A DNA stretch of 60,047 bases from assembly GCA_013115125.1 (NCBI GenBank), contig JABANN010000155.1, positions 1 through 60,047 of the forward strand. The letters are read 5' to 3'. A model generated the notes under the pieces. The model was not told the DNA's origin. It ran no database searches and saw only the letters and a list, made by a program, of their open reading frames with translations. Made by a program: the position numbers and the translations under genes. Origin of the DNA: Perkinsus olseni (Eukaryota > Perkinsozoa > Perkinsida). Below are positions 40,590 to 51,248 of this stretch, one piece after another. Each line of letters begins with the position of its first letter. The stretch's first letter is position 1.

Positions 40590-43500
40590 ATGACCACGAC
40601 TGCCCTTCGGTTGGCCTACGACTACTCGATGGAACAGCGGCTTTACGGGCAGGCGATCTTCCTGGCTGAGAGGATGTTGGATGGAGAGAAGGGCGGCCGG
40701 AAGGGGGACACCCCGAACGCCACCCTCAACACGTAGGTTGCTCACTAGCCCAGTATCGGACGCGCGGAAGAGGCTCACCACACATATGCCCGTTGGATCA
40801 GCAGTGAATGACCATGCTCGATCAGCACAAGTCTGACTTCACGTTGCTCATAGTCGTTCGATAGTTCTTCTTCCAAGCCGCATCGGGCTGCCTGCTTCAT
40901 CGTATACATCATATGTAACATATGCCCTTACTAGCTCACTCGTCGGCTCAGTCCACTCGATATGGCGTGTTTGCTATCCTCCCTCAGACAATACCTGCTA
41001 GCCCTGGCACTTTACCATGACCACCAGATAGCCCGAGCTTACTATATACTACAGAGCTCGCGTAAGGAGTTCCAGCTGGACACAGATCGAGCTCCGCCCT
41101 TCATCAGTATCATCGACAGCAGCCCCCTGGACTTATCCAGCTAGGCATCTCCTAGCTCAGTGCTGCGAGCTTCTCAGCCGCTTCGAGGAGGGCATCCGGG
41201 TAGGGTGAGATCTAGCCACCAGTGCCCTACGTCTAAGACCTCAGGCGTTGATCATTGCATACGACGAGGAGGAAAGGCTACCGACGGTTATCGCCAATGG
41301 CGCTGCCGGAGCGTTCTTGCTGGGTCAACTCTATGAGAAGGTGGATGCTGACAAGTCGAGCATTTCCCACGATCTCTCGTCCTCAGAATTTGCAGTGCCA
41401 CTTGGCCCTACCGGCCTACGAGAAGAGCCTCGAGGCCGGGCCGTAGGTGACAGAGGCCGCGTTCGCTTCCATGTGGCAATCACGAGGCAGGTTCATGTTC
41501 GCTGCGTACGAGCGAATCGTTGCGCTGAGGCGTCGAGGGTTGGGTGATGACTCTGAAGGGGCTGCTGAGGGATCGATAGCCGATCCCGAAGTGTGCTTTG
41601 CTGTCGAGCGACTGAATGACTGGTAAGGCGAGGAGAGTACTCGAGCCTAGCGAGAATATCCTTGAAGGAATCCTTTGAGAACGGCCTTCGATAGGCCGAA
41701 AATATAGCGAATACTCGGGTTCCATGTGTTTACCAGCTCAGCATGTCAGTGTACAGGGCTGTCAATGCGAAGATAGTGGGTTCGAGCCCGCTATCCACCA
41801 CCAGGTACGCTTCCTCCGAGACCAAAAGGGCGTCCACTTTGACATCATCTGCCGATATCAAAAGGTGAGGCCTTCCGAGCCGATCGGGCAATAAACTCAA
41901 CTTCAGCGGACTTCTAAAGGACCAGCGCGCTCCTCGGAGGCCGCCAGCAGAGCCGACGGTATGGATAGGGCATCGTCGAGGGGGCCGCACTCGCCAATCA
42001 GGTCTCGTGTAATTCCTCGATGAGCTCCTCGACTAGCATGAGGAGTTTACAGCAAACTCGGAAGGGGAAGGAGCATACGCCGGAGACATCTGGAAGAGGT
42101 ACGGCCTAGGTTCCAGCTCCCAGCGTAAGGCCGAGCTCTCAGGCCATCAACAACACTCACCAGTCGACACGACAGCTGCACCCCTCGCTGAGGTCTTGCA
42201 GGTTGGTCCACCCCGTCACTATCACATCGAAGGTCGTCTTCCTTCGCTCCTCAGCACTTCGGCGAGCTTCATAAAGCATCCACCCACCTCGACCTGCCAA
42301 CAGCCCGGTCTGTTGCCAATGACCGTATGACCCCTGCCCAGCGTGAGTCGAGGTAGGACCGCTCCCTTTGAGGTCGGTGGAGTGGCAGGTTGTGACCACT
42401 GTGAGGTACACCGTGTTGAAGCTGGCAGAAGCAGCCTTCGATCGGGGGGAGTACGACGAGGCCGAAGGACAGTAGACCATCACCACCGTCATTCCCCTTG
42501 ACCACCCGTTCAGGTTCGCGACGCTGTTGACAGCCTATCCCTTCATCACAGAGGGCGTGGGCAAGTACAGCACTCTGCTGTGGCATCAGAAGAAGAGGAA
42601 ATCTCTGATCGATCTCTCAAGACGGGTGAGGGCCTCCTCCTGCCATCGACACTATGATCGAATGCCTCCTGCAGGTGTTGACCTACGGCAGACTTCGATC
42701 GGAGTCCTGGATCTGCGCGGCCAATCTAGACTCGATGAACTTGGATCACAAGGAGGCCAGACAGAAGCTCGAGAAGGCGGTAGGGCTATGCTGTACCCCC
42801 CTGTGGGTGTCTTCCCTACGATAGAAGCTTTCCTCATACATCGGGCTGTACATGGAACAACCGTCACGTCTCTCAGCACAAAGGGCGCTTCCGGTTCTAC
42901 ACAATAATGGTCTTCAACACCCTTCCAGTCGCCAGCTGCTCCATGTCGGATGATATCAAGTATCCTCTCTCAGAAACTACTGGACCATTGCGACGCCACC
43001 ATATGCTGCCTTATCGGCCACGAGTAGTCACACGTGGCCCGCGTGTCACCCCCCTCACTGTGTCACCACCATCAGACTCTCCAGTATGGAGCAGTTCGAG
43101 CAAGCAGCGTTCGCCTACAGCCTCGCCCTCAAACGAGACCCGGCCGCCTATGCAGCCTGGTGACCCTCCTGACAGGAGGCTCCTGTCCCTCGGATAACAA
43201 CAGCTGTCCTGGCAGGTTTGGGATCAGCCAGCTGTGTCGTCGGCAAGACAGATTGGACGAAGCCGAGAGCTACCTCCGCAGGGCCATCGAGGTCAACCCG
43301 TACCATCCAGTCTTGAAGGTGGGCCGCGGCTCCTCCTCCTCCTCCTCCTCCTGCCAAGCTACCTCTTTTTTCGTTAGGTAGCCTTGGCGTCCCTACTGTC
43401 CTATCGGAGTCGAACGGATGAAGCCTTGACAGTGCTGGATGCCGTCTGTGTTGCTGCTGGCAGTGGCTCAACCAAAAATGGTCATCTCCACTCCCCGGGA

Positions 43501-44376
43501 AAAATTATCAGCCATCGAGTCAGGGGCCTACTTGAATGCATTCTACGAAAGAAGTCGCTTACTCGCTAATCAAGGGAGGATCGAAGAAGCCGTGATCGAT
43601 GCTAGGAGGGTCGTAGAGGCCCTTCCCAATGAGGTGCGCTATCTCGTCGCGGTAGGTGTAGGACGCGGCATAAGAAGATTGGGTCCAAAGTAAACGAGTT
43701 AGAGCAGATAGAAAGTGAACTAGTTGCGAGAGTGGGTTGATAATGCTAGTATGAGCACAGCCCGATTGCGTTACGTAGACAGTGCCGAGGTTCCAGGCTC
43801 CCCTTCCGTCACCCATACTGCTTCTTATTGGCTCAGGCTTCCGGTCACGCACTACTAGGGCAACTGCTGGCCAGAAGCGGCAGCACGGACGCAGAGGCCT
43901 TGGAGCACCTCAACCTCGCCCTCGAGCCAACAGGGTCTTCAGCCGCCGCTGATCCCGCTGCGTTACCGACGCCCCTTACTGCTAGGTACGGTCTGCAGGG
44001 CTCGACAGGTGTCCGAGGGCCGGTGGACGAAGGGGTTAAGACCATCGTGGATCTTATAGTGATGCTCGCTGCTTGGTAGGGCGATGAGTCTCTTGTCTCA
44101 GAACAACCTGTCGTCTGGGGGAGGTCGGAAGTCTTTGGCAGAGGCCACCATCCTGCAAGAGAATCGTCATCCTTTGCCAGTACGGTGAAGGTACCCGGTT
44201 CGAATCCCAGTCGGGTCATTTTTCAGATTCATCAGAGGCTCAGATTCAACAGCTTCTCCTCGGCAGCTGCTTCGGAGCTTCCCAATGGATCATTGAATCG
44301 ACCTAATCGACGGTGTAACGCTGCTCACAGCCGACCGGTGCTGACTACCTCTGGCAGCCGAGGGAAGCAATGGTGA
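40590..44376 (+). CDS. CDC27: anaphase-promoting complex subunit 3 (CDC27)
   Basis: A TPR scaffold subunit of the anaphase-promoting complex, a ubiquitin ligase controlling mitotic exit. The N-terminus MTTTALRLAYDYSMEQ leads into GQAIFLAERML (first TPR), then YLLALALYHDHQIARAYYI, CCELLSRFEEGIR and HLALPAYEKSLEAGP. A low-complexity linker follows, then the C-terminal TPRs: KYSTLLWHQKKRKSLIDLSR (family-typical), SESWICAANLDSMNLDHKEA, EQFEQAAFAYSLALKRDP, RLDEAESYLRRAIEVNP and FYERSRLLANQGRIEEAV. At least 15 introns were traced by phase. The linker exons (41870-42400) and the extreme C-terminus are uncertain. 44376 assumes no splice after 44300, but an acidic Ser-rich stretch (SISSSMLDSVLEEGSDD, 44393-44443) may be the real tail. 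Confidence 0.8.
41623..41804 (+). repeat. tRNA-like intron (sense, with CCACCA end)
   Basis: The 3' end of this CDC27 intron is AGTGGGTTCGAGCCCGCT followed by ATCCACCACCAG. A near-perfect T-arm and acceptor strand end in CCA, where the splice acceptor CAG follows at once. Confidence 0.8.
43634..43836 (+). repeat. intron with repeat shared with methyltransferase intron
   Basis: A 203-base CDC27 intron sharing ordered blocks with 25925-26150. The similarity starts at or very near the donor site. Confidence 0.65.
44180..44226 (+). repeat. tRNA-like intron (sense)
   Basis: A 47-base intron: GTACCCGGTTCGAATCCCAG (T-arm), TCGGGTCA, then TTTTTCAG. A textbook case of T-arm, T-run and acceptor. Confidence 0.88.
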
Positions 44377-45154
44377 CCAACCGCAGAGGATGAGCATCAG
44401 CAGCAGTATGCTGGACTCTGTGCTAGAAGAGGGAAGCGACGATTCGCCCACTCCCTCAGGTGAGGTGGGAAGCGCTTTAGCTTCGTTGTCTTCCTGCCTT
44501 CAGGGCACCATCACAGCCCCAGTAGGGCGGTCCGGCAAATGTCCTGGACGAGGGAGGACCCTCTCGCGCCCTTCTTCTTTCCCTTAGTAAGACATGGTGA
44601 TCGAGGAACTCACACTCATCCTTTTCAGCCAGCCTCCTTGGGTCGCTCCCAGTTGATACAGCGGCAGCAAAATCGAGGGGGTCAGGCAATGAGCGTACCG
44701 GAGAGGGCAGTTGGACGCAGCGGCCCGGGGGCGAGGTGCCACACGCCATCATCGTGCTCTGCTCATGCGTGATTGCCATCAGTGAAGCGATGGACGCGCA
44801 ACAGCAGGGATCAGTCGTGGACATCCAACGGCCATCCCGACCCCCTCCACCCTCTCCAGTGAGTGTTGCCCTCCATGCATCCGATAGTATCCCTCAGCCC
44901 CTGGACGAAGGCGCCCCCCTCGATCGTCATGCATGATCATTTTTCTTCTGCCATCTGCTGTTGCGTTGCTGTCTAGTATGGGGCTTCGAGTTCACCCGCT
45001 AGTTCGTGGACGCCCGACCCACTCAAGGCGGGCGACAGAGAGTGCCCAATTCCAAGCTCATACCGCTCGAAAGTGACAATTCCGGCTCCCAGGGAAGTCG
45101 ACTGTGCCGAGCTGCGGCTGGTGTTGAAGTCTCCGGTTCAGCCCTTGCTTCTCG
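44377..45154. other. CDC27 3' end and promoter region of the secreted array
   Basis: The possible last CDC27 exon is here. 45058-45154 has CGCTCGAAAGTGACAATTCC, matching CGCTCGAAAGTTACAATTCC at 47904-47923. Both lie about 60-100 bases before family-A start codons, so a shared promoter or 5' UTR element is likely. Confidence 0.5.
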
Positions 45155-45935
45155 ATGAGGCTCATCACCTTCGCCTTCACCTTTGGTTGCGCCCTCGCTT
45201 CGTTCAAGCCGATAGGGCGGCTCAGGTCGTTCAAAAAGAAAAGAAAAGACGCCGGGGAAGAAAAGGAGCGAATCTTGGTACCCACGGAGTACAAGGTGAG
45301 GACCGCCCGTCCATACCACTCCTTCCGTAATTCCGGAAGCTTGGCAGGACTACAACGTCGTGGATACCGACTCCACCTGCCGCATCAACGTCACGGTGCA
45401 GCACGGCTCTTTCGTCCGCCCCTACGAGGTCTCGATGAGTAAGGAAGGAGCCACTGGCCTGAAAGTCTACTCAGCCCAATGTGGGTTGGACAGGAGGAGG
45501 TGAGCGGACGCGTTGCCCGGCATGCAGGGGACTTATCAGCCCTCAGTCCGCGAAGAAACACCGGACGCTCGATAAGGTCGACGGGGATCTTGACAGGGAA
45601 GCAGTAAGATGGTTATGATGATGCTTTGTGACACTGATTCTAATTGTAGGAAGCTCCGGGACCTCCTAGAAAGACTCTCGACTGTCCCCGGAGGCCTGGA
45701 CGGTCAGGACTGCAACAGCCGCCTCTCTCGAGTACATCGTGCATTGGCTAAGAGAAGCGGAAAATACAAACTTTTGGTGGATGCCGTTGGAGCCCCTCTG
45801 CCGTCAGCATTGGCCCATGGGCAGCAGTCATTCTTCGGGACATCAGGCGAGGAGGAGCCGAGGACGGCCTACGCCTTGGTAAAGTCAGTCTGTGATTATC
45901 TTGTATGGGAGCCGCTACTCGACGAAGACCTTTAA
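45155..45935 (+). CDS. small secreted protein, family member A1
   Basis: Signal peptide MRLITFAFTFGCALASF, then a basic stretch. Three exons (45155-45295, 45348-45499, 45650-45935) sum to 192 residues. Exon 2 has the pattern DSTCRINVTV...LKVYSAQCG with one Cys pair. Exon 3 has DGQDCNSRLSRVHRAL and ends VCDYLVWEPLLDEDL. I know no family. Exon 3 is almost identical to that of members A2 and A3, while exons 1 and 2 are strongly diverged, so different parts of the gene evolve at different rates or exchange by conversion. The promoter lies within 250 bases upstream. Confidence 0.75.
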
Positions 45936-46013
45936 TACATCATGCTGTTGTTACGTGGATGTTGTCTACGCCGTTTAGCGGTTGAGTTTGTCAATGCTGA
46001 TGGCTATGATCAG

Positions 46014-46628
46014 ATGAGATGGCTGACCCTCTCCCTCCTGACCAGCGGCTCTGCTGCGCTGTCCATCAGGGTGGGTTGGCCATGAAGCGATGATGGCTCT
46101 CATCGGCGTACTCATTCAGGCGTACTCGATGAAGCAGACTCACCCCGACGCTTGTGAGGTTTCTATTGACGTCTCTCGCGAGGGCAGCGCCGCGCCGGAG
46201 AACTACCGACTCATGCTCAACAAGAAGCCGATGGAGGGCGGCGGTATGGACCTCCACTACGCACAGTGTGGCGCGACGAAGAAAGGGTGAGCCATGATGA
46301 GGACACTGTGAGGTATTCATGGCTCGCTTCAGGTCCGATACTCCCTTGCAGTGGGAAACAGTTGAACTGAAAGACGGCAAGAGCGTCAGGTAGCGTTGAA
46401 TGAGAGTGCTTGAGGTTGAGCGGTTCCCGCAGGTCTCCAGGGTCGCGAAAGCTCCGCACTAAGAACTGCGAAGATAGAGTGTCGGCTGCCCATGAGCAGC
46501 TGCATAAAAGCAACCCCCAGCATAGGGCCGTCACGGCAAACCTCAAAACAGCAGAGGAAGATGATTTGAAAGTACACTTGATGGCCCTTGTGGAAACTGT
46601 ATGCGCTAAATATGCCAAATCCAACTGA
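46014..46628 (+). CDS. small secreted protein, family member C1
   Basis: Start MRWLTLSLLTSGSAALSIR (short signal peptide). Four exons (46014-46070, 46120-46286, 46333-46389, 46433-46628) close in phase at 158 residues. Exon 2 has the family pattern HPDACEVSIDVS...DLHYAQCG. The end reads MALVETVCAKYAKSN, aligned with ALVKSVCDYLV of the A members. The third exon (TPLQWETVELKDGKSV) has no counterpart in A or B members. A divergent paralog with conserved Cys spacing. Confidence 0.6.
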
Positions 46629-46695
46629 CGGTGGTGATGGCGGCTGTTGAGTTTCGATGGGAAGATGAGACCGTCGTGTACAGTGTGGCTCATCG

Positions 46696-47473
46696 ATGTT
46701 GTTCTCTGCTGCTGCTGCTGCTCTTCTTGTTCTCTTCCTCAACGCCGACGCCAGATCTCTCACGAGAGGCCGTGGCAGCCGCGGGTCTAAGATCTCGAGG
46801 CCAAGGGATAGCCCGGGCTCGGCGAGAGCGGATGAGGTGCGCATCTTTCAAGTCCGTACTTAGCAATGGTCGACCTTAAATACCGATGGAGGAGATCGAC
46901 AAGCTCGACAGATTACCCGCAGCCATCGTACTGAGCAGCGGTCGTTCCCGCGGTGATTTTTGTCAGTCAGACTGCGAGTGTCGGAAACTTGATTTTCGTT
47001 GATGGATGCGAGATTGCTGTCCTGTTTCAATCGTGGGGTGAGGAGGATGTGAGAAAATATCGGGTCGCCTTCAAGAGGGGCGAGAAGAACATCAACCCTT
47101 TCATAGCTACATGCGAGAAGAGGCACGCCGAGTGGATGTGAGCCAACAAGATCCCCAACTCGCTCGGTGTATGTCATTTTGCAGCCCCGATGACAAGGAC
47201 TTCGCTGAGCTCTTGGAGGGCTTCACGACGAAGGCTGGATCGTGTTTGGAGATTTTCGACTTTTTATTCAACCGTGCCGTGGCTATCAACAAGAAGCTCA
47301 GAAATGAAGTTGGCAACTTCCAGGGCAAGAAGACCTTGAAAAGGCACAAGCCGATATCTGATACGTCCGAAAGCGACAGAGGCATCGATATTGACGAGCG
47401 GAGGGGCTTCTATTTCGGCAAGCTCCTGTGCGACTACATCTACCAGGAAGCTCCATTGAGGGTCGAGGAATAG
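46696..47473 (+). CDS. small secreted protein, family member B1
   Basis: Signal peptide MLFSAAAAALLVLFLNADA, then a basic linker ending ARADE. Three exons (46696-46836, 46971-47137, 47185-47473) give 198 residues in phase. Exon 2 has VDGCEIAVLF...PFIATCEKR. Exon 3 has DKDFAELLEGF and FYFGKLLCDYIYQEAPL. Clearly paralogous to B2 and more distantly to A members (same exon order, Cys positions and LCDYI/VCDYL end). Exon 1 length (141) equals that of A1. Confidence 0.68.
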
Positions 47474-47488
47474 ACCGCTGTTATCCTC

Positions 47489-47788
47489 ATGAAGACGCTG
47501 TTGTTGTTGATGTGTGTGGTGTTTTGTGGAGTGCCGGGGTTGCCGCAAGAGAACAATACACGGGCTGACGGGGAGGAATACTGGCCAGAGCTGATGTGTC
47601 ACCACTCAAAGTGTGACGAGATAATGTCGGCCTTGGAGTTAACGGAATATCGTTCAGCTGTGGTGATGACGAGGGTTGAAGAGGCGAAAAGGGCCGCAGA
47701 GAACTGCACAGGCATTCTTCTGATCAGTCGGCGGGTTCCTCCTATGGGTGCCATTCCTCGATCGAGGGCACGGGCTGATGTGTTATAG
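47489..47788 (+). CDS. small secreted protein D1, unrelated or very divergent
   Basis: A clear signal peptide MKTLLLLMCVVFCGVPG, then ELMCHHSKCDEIMSALE and EEAKRAAENCTG. Only 16 bases separate it from the B1 stop. I see no family exon 2 or 3. The stop at 47786-47788 may be preceded by an intron near 47728. It may be a separate secreted gene or the start of a longer one. No function is recognised. Confidence 0.4.
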   Translation: MKTLLLLMCVVFCGVPGLPQENNTRADGEEYWPELMCHHSKCDEIMSALELTEYRSAVVMTRVEEAKRAAENCTGILLISRRVPPMGAIPRSRARADVL

Positions 47789-47962
47789 AACAGCATCATC
47801 ACTTCGCAACAGACGATCGTGCCATTCCCATTGACATCCGCGGAAACTGCACAGTGGCCAACAGAGCGCCCCGTAGAAGAAGGCCTCCCTCGAGCTTCCA
47901 ATCGCTCGAAAGTTACAATTCCACTAACGGGAGATGCCATTTAGGGACGTCAGTACTTTTCG

Positions 47963-48286
47963 ATGAGGTTCATCGCCTTATCCGTCGTCATTGGCGGTGT
48001 TCTTGCCGCGTTCAAAACCAAGACGCGGGGTCGCAATGAGAAAGATATAATTTGGGCACCGGAAGAGTACAAGGCGAGGGGGTTTTTGCTAGTCCCTGCA
48101 TAGCAGCTGGCTCGCAGGACTACAAAATCACAGAAACCCCCACCACCTGCATGATCGGCATCACAGCCCTCCACGAGACCTTCAGGAGGACTTACAATGT
48201 TATTGTTCGCAAGGACGAGGACGCTGGTCTGGAAGTCCTGTACGCCCACTGTAGCGCAGAGACGTTTTAGTGAGTACAGTAGCTGG

Positions 48287-48318
<32 letters not shown>

Positions 48319-48740
48319 CACGTGAGTTGTTCTGACTCGCCCTCAGTCCTCAGTCGAACTATGGACGTGCCGCCAGACCAAAGAAGGATAAGAGAGGCAA
48401 ACAGTGAGAGAGAAGGGCCGTGACTCTGCGCGCCAGTGCTCATCGTTTCAGAAAGTCGGGGGACCTCCTGAAGAGGGTCTGGAACACTGTCCCCGGAGGC
48501 CTGGACGGTCAGGACTGCAACAGCCGCCTCTCTCGAGTACATCGTGCATTGGCTAAGAGAAGCGGAAAATACAAACTTTTGGTGGATGCCGTTGGAGCCC
48601 CTCTGCCGTCTGCATTCACCTCTGAAGACCAGTCATTCTTCGGGACATCAGGCGAGGAGGAGCCGAGGACGGCCTACGGCTTGGTAAAGTCAGTCTGTGA
48701 TTATCTCGTATGGGAGCCGCTACTCGACGAAGACCTTTAA
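47963..48740 (+). CDS. small secreted protein, family member A2 (GC-AG intron)
   Basis: Signal peptide MRFIALSVVIGGVLAAF. Exons 47963-48073, 48118-48269 and 48437-48740 give 188 residues in phase. Exon 2 is 152 bases, exactly as in A1 and A3 (TTCMIGITA...EVLYAHC). Exon 3 is nearly identical to A1 (DGQDCNSRLSRV...). The first intron begins GCGAGG, not GT: the aligned A1 site is EYK|GTGAGG, here EYK|GCGAGG, and reading on would hit a stop. So this is a GC-AG intron. The second intron contains a GAT microsatellite. Confidence 0.72.
48287..48318 (+). repeat. (GAT)n microsatellite
   Basis: About ten units in the second intron of A2. Confidence 0.95.
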
Positions 48741-49337
48741 TACATCATGCTGTTGTTACGTGGATGTTGTTCGCCTCTCGTTGCTGCGTTCGCTGGCAGC
48801 CCTGGCTGAGCACACATGGGTGGGTGCGTTAGGGCTCTGCTGCTATTCAGACTGGAACCTCTCGAGGGAGCCTTCGAAAGGCTTCTTCGACCGACAGGTG
48901 TCTTTCCCAACTAGAGTGAATCTCAACCGTGGTTGAGGCGGCTACTGCTGGTCGATTAAACTTCCGGCTGCCACTTTTTAGACGAAGAAAGCAAACGTGA
49001 CCAGGTTGACCCTGGCTCTTCGAATCAGGAATATGAGACCCAAACGGTTGAACCAAACTGTCTACTGCGTATATGGCAGTAGCGGTGGCGCAGGCGGTTG
49101 GACTCGACGTTACTGGTTGATATACCTTCTGGCATTTAACCTAATTGACTGGTGGCGCTCACCCATGGAGGAAGCACAAGATACAGTCCCGTCATCTCTA
49201 GTCCTTGTATTGAAAGCCGACTTTTACAAGTTATCTTTCAATCACTTGTTGGCACTTCGGCCGTTGGAATAAGCTATCGTTCCGCCTTTGCGAGACAGAG
49301 AGAAAAGGCGAGGCCCCGTCGACAGATTTACTCGCCA
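48741..49337 (+). other. spacer with A-box-like tRNA fragment
   Basis: 49080-49130 has GCGGTGGCGCAGGCGGTTGG, a tRNA A-box/D-arm-like sequence, without a matching T-arm. No gene is seen. It includes the promoter of A3. Confidence 0.45.
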
Positions 49338-50075
49338 ATGAGGCTCCCCATCCTCGCCGTCATCATCAGCTGTGCTCTCGCTACGGCTAACAGACGTGGA
49401 CGTGATAGACGCAGTGGAATCATGTCTCCTGATTCATTTTAAGTAGGTTTAACACCGACTGACAGTTCATGCGAGTCCTTATTGTCAGGAGTACAGTGTT
49501 GCCGATGAACCCCACACGTGTCGAATAACCGTAAAGGTGGTATCGAGGAGGCTCAAGCGCACCTATGAGCTCTGGTTGTACAAAAAAGGCAATACTGGCT
49601 TGAAAGTGAAGTCCGCTCGGTGCGGCATGGAGAAGCTGAGGTGAGTGAAGACAGCAGCAGCCGGTGGGAACTGTACGAGGTCCCGTTCAGTTTGGGGAGT
49701 GATGGACGCGGTGCTACGTCGAAGATCCCCAAGGGAGGGAGAGGCTGGGATGATGGGCCCCCTCGGCAGTCTGACAGGTCACAGACTGCCAAGAGCGGTG
49801 ACCTCCTAGAAAGACTCTCGACTGTCCCCGGAGGCCTGGACGGTCAGGACTGCAACAGCCGCCTGTCTCGAGTACATCGTGCATTGGCTTTGAAGAGCAG
49901 GAAATACAGGGGCGCAGTTGGCTTCGTTGGAGCCGTCTTGCCATCATCTTTCGATACCGGGCAGCAGCCATTCTTCGGGACATCAGGCGAGGAGGAGCCG
50001 AGGACGGCCTACGCCTTGGTAAAGTCAGTCTCTACTTATCTCGTATGGGAGCCGCTACTCGATGAAGACCTTTAA
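49338..50075 (+). CDS. small secreted protein, family member A3 (in-frame TAA at exon 1 end)
   Basis: Signal peptide MRLPILAVIISCALATA. By alignment the exons are 49338-49442, 49489-49640 (152 bases) and 49778-50075, matching A1 and A2 in phase. Exon 2 has HTCRITVKV...KSARCG. Exon 3 has DGQDCNSRLSRV and ends WEPLLDEDL. The last codon of exon 1, where A1 and A2 have AAG, is TAA right before the GTAGGT donor. Unless another donor is used, the product would be a 34-residue peptide. Exons 2 and 3 remain open and conserved, so loss of function is recent or the stop is bypassed. I found no alternative donor in phase. Confidence 0.65.
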
Positions 50076-50178
50076 CGTGTCGTCCGGATGTTGTCTGCCT
50101 TTCCCTGTTGAGTGCGCAAACGTGAATGATGCTCGCGGAAGTTTTCAGCAGTTCAGAGCCAATAAGATCTTCAATTCG

Positions 50179-51015
50179 ATGTTGTTGCCCACTGCTTTGC
50201 CACTCCTCCTCCTCACCCCCATCCACGCGTCTTTCTTTGGAAGACTACCAAGTCGGAAAAACAAGGAAACGACGGAGGCGTCCAAAGAAGATGATATTGA
50301 AGGCCCTGGTGAGGGAGATAAACTGTTATCGGCGAAAGCGGAGGAGGTAGGTATCTTTGGACTCTATCAACGCCACGGGTCGACCTCAGATACCAATGAA
50401 AGAGTTCACCATGGCCGACAAGTTGCCCGGACCCACTGTATCCTCAGAGACCCGCCGTAGCCACCGCGATGAGACTCTCTCAGGTGGCAGTAATCGACTC
50501 CCTGCGATATGGTGATGGATGCGAACTGAAGGTGGTGACGCAAAGCGATGACCCCAGAAGACCTTGGAAGCATCACATCGCCTTCGAAAGAGCCCCTGGG
50601 GGTAAGCTCAAGCCTGTCTTCGTAACCTGTGAGAAAAGAAGCGCGGAGATGATGTAAGGACATCCAAGCAGCTTCAGCTGTTGAGCACACGCTGCCTTGC
50701 AGCAGACCGGAGGGCAAGGACTTCGCTGAGCTCTTGGAAGGTTTCGCGCCGCCGAAGACCGACTCATGCCTGCTCATGTTCGACCAGCTGTTCAATCGCG
50801 CCTTGGACATTAACAAGGGCCTGAGGGATGCCATCGGCAGCGACGGAGGAGAGACTTTGAAAAGATTCTCTCAGACGAGACCATTCCTTGGCATGGGGGC
50901 GTTCCCGAAAGCCTATAAACCCGTCTACGCTGACGAATGGAGAAGCTACCACTTCGGGAAGATGCTGTGCGACTACATCTACCATGATGCCCCTCTGAAA
51001 GACGAGGGGGGATAA
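50179..51015 (+). CDS. small secreted protein, family member B2
   Basis: Signal peptide MLLPTALPLLLLTPIHA. Exons 50179-50346, 50484-50653 and 50703-51015 give 216 residues in phase. Exon 2 has YGDGCELKVV...PVFVTCEKR. Exon 3 has GKDFAELLEGF, MFDQLFNRALDINKG and YHFGKMLCDYIYHDAPL, close to B1. Exon 1 ends in KAEE where B1 has ARADE. It is the last gene of the array, converging on RACK1 233 bases away. Confidence 0.7.
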
Positions 51016-51248
51016 TCGACGTTGGAACATGTTGTTGATCTCGGGAGGGCGTTGAGTGATCACGTCCCCAATTAATTATTAAAACCCGATTAACACAACT
51101 TTCCGAGGGAGCACTGGCTCACTGGAAACCGACCACTCCAAACAGCCTTACAGACCACCTCAGATCACGACGACGCCGATGGAAATCATCAACACGACGA
51201 TGATGACTTTGCCATCGACATCGACGCGCCAAGACGATTTTTCTTAGC

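Noticed and set aside
48265-48460. Stop codon at the exon 2/exon 3 junction of A2
   Set aside because: It arises only with the acceptor at 48451. The acceptor at 48436 gives TAT and an open frame.
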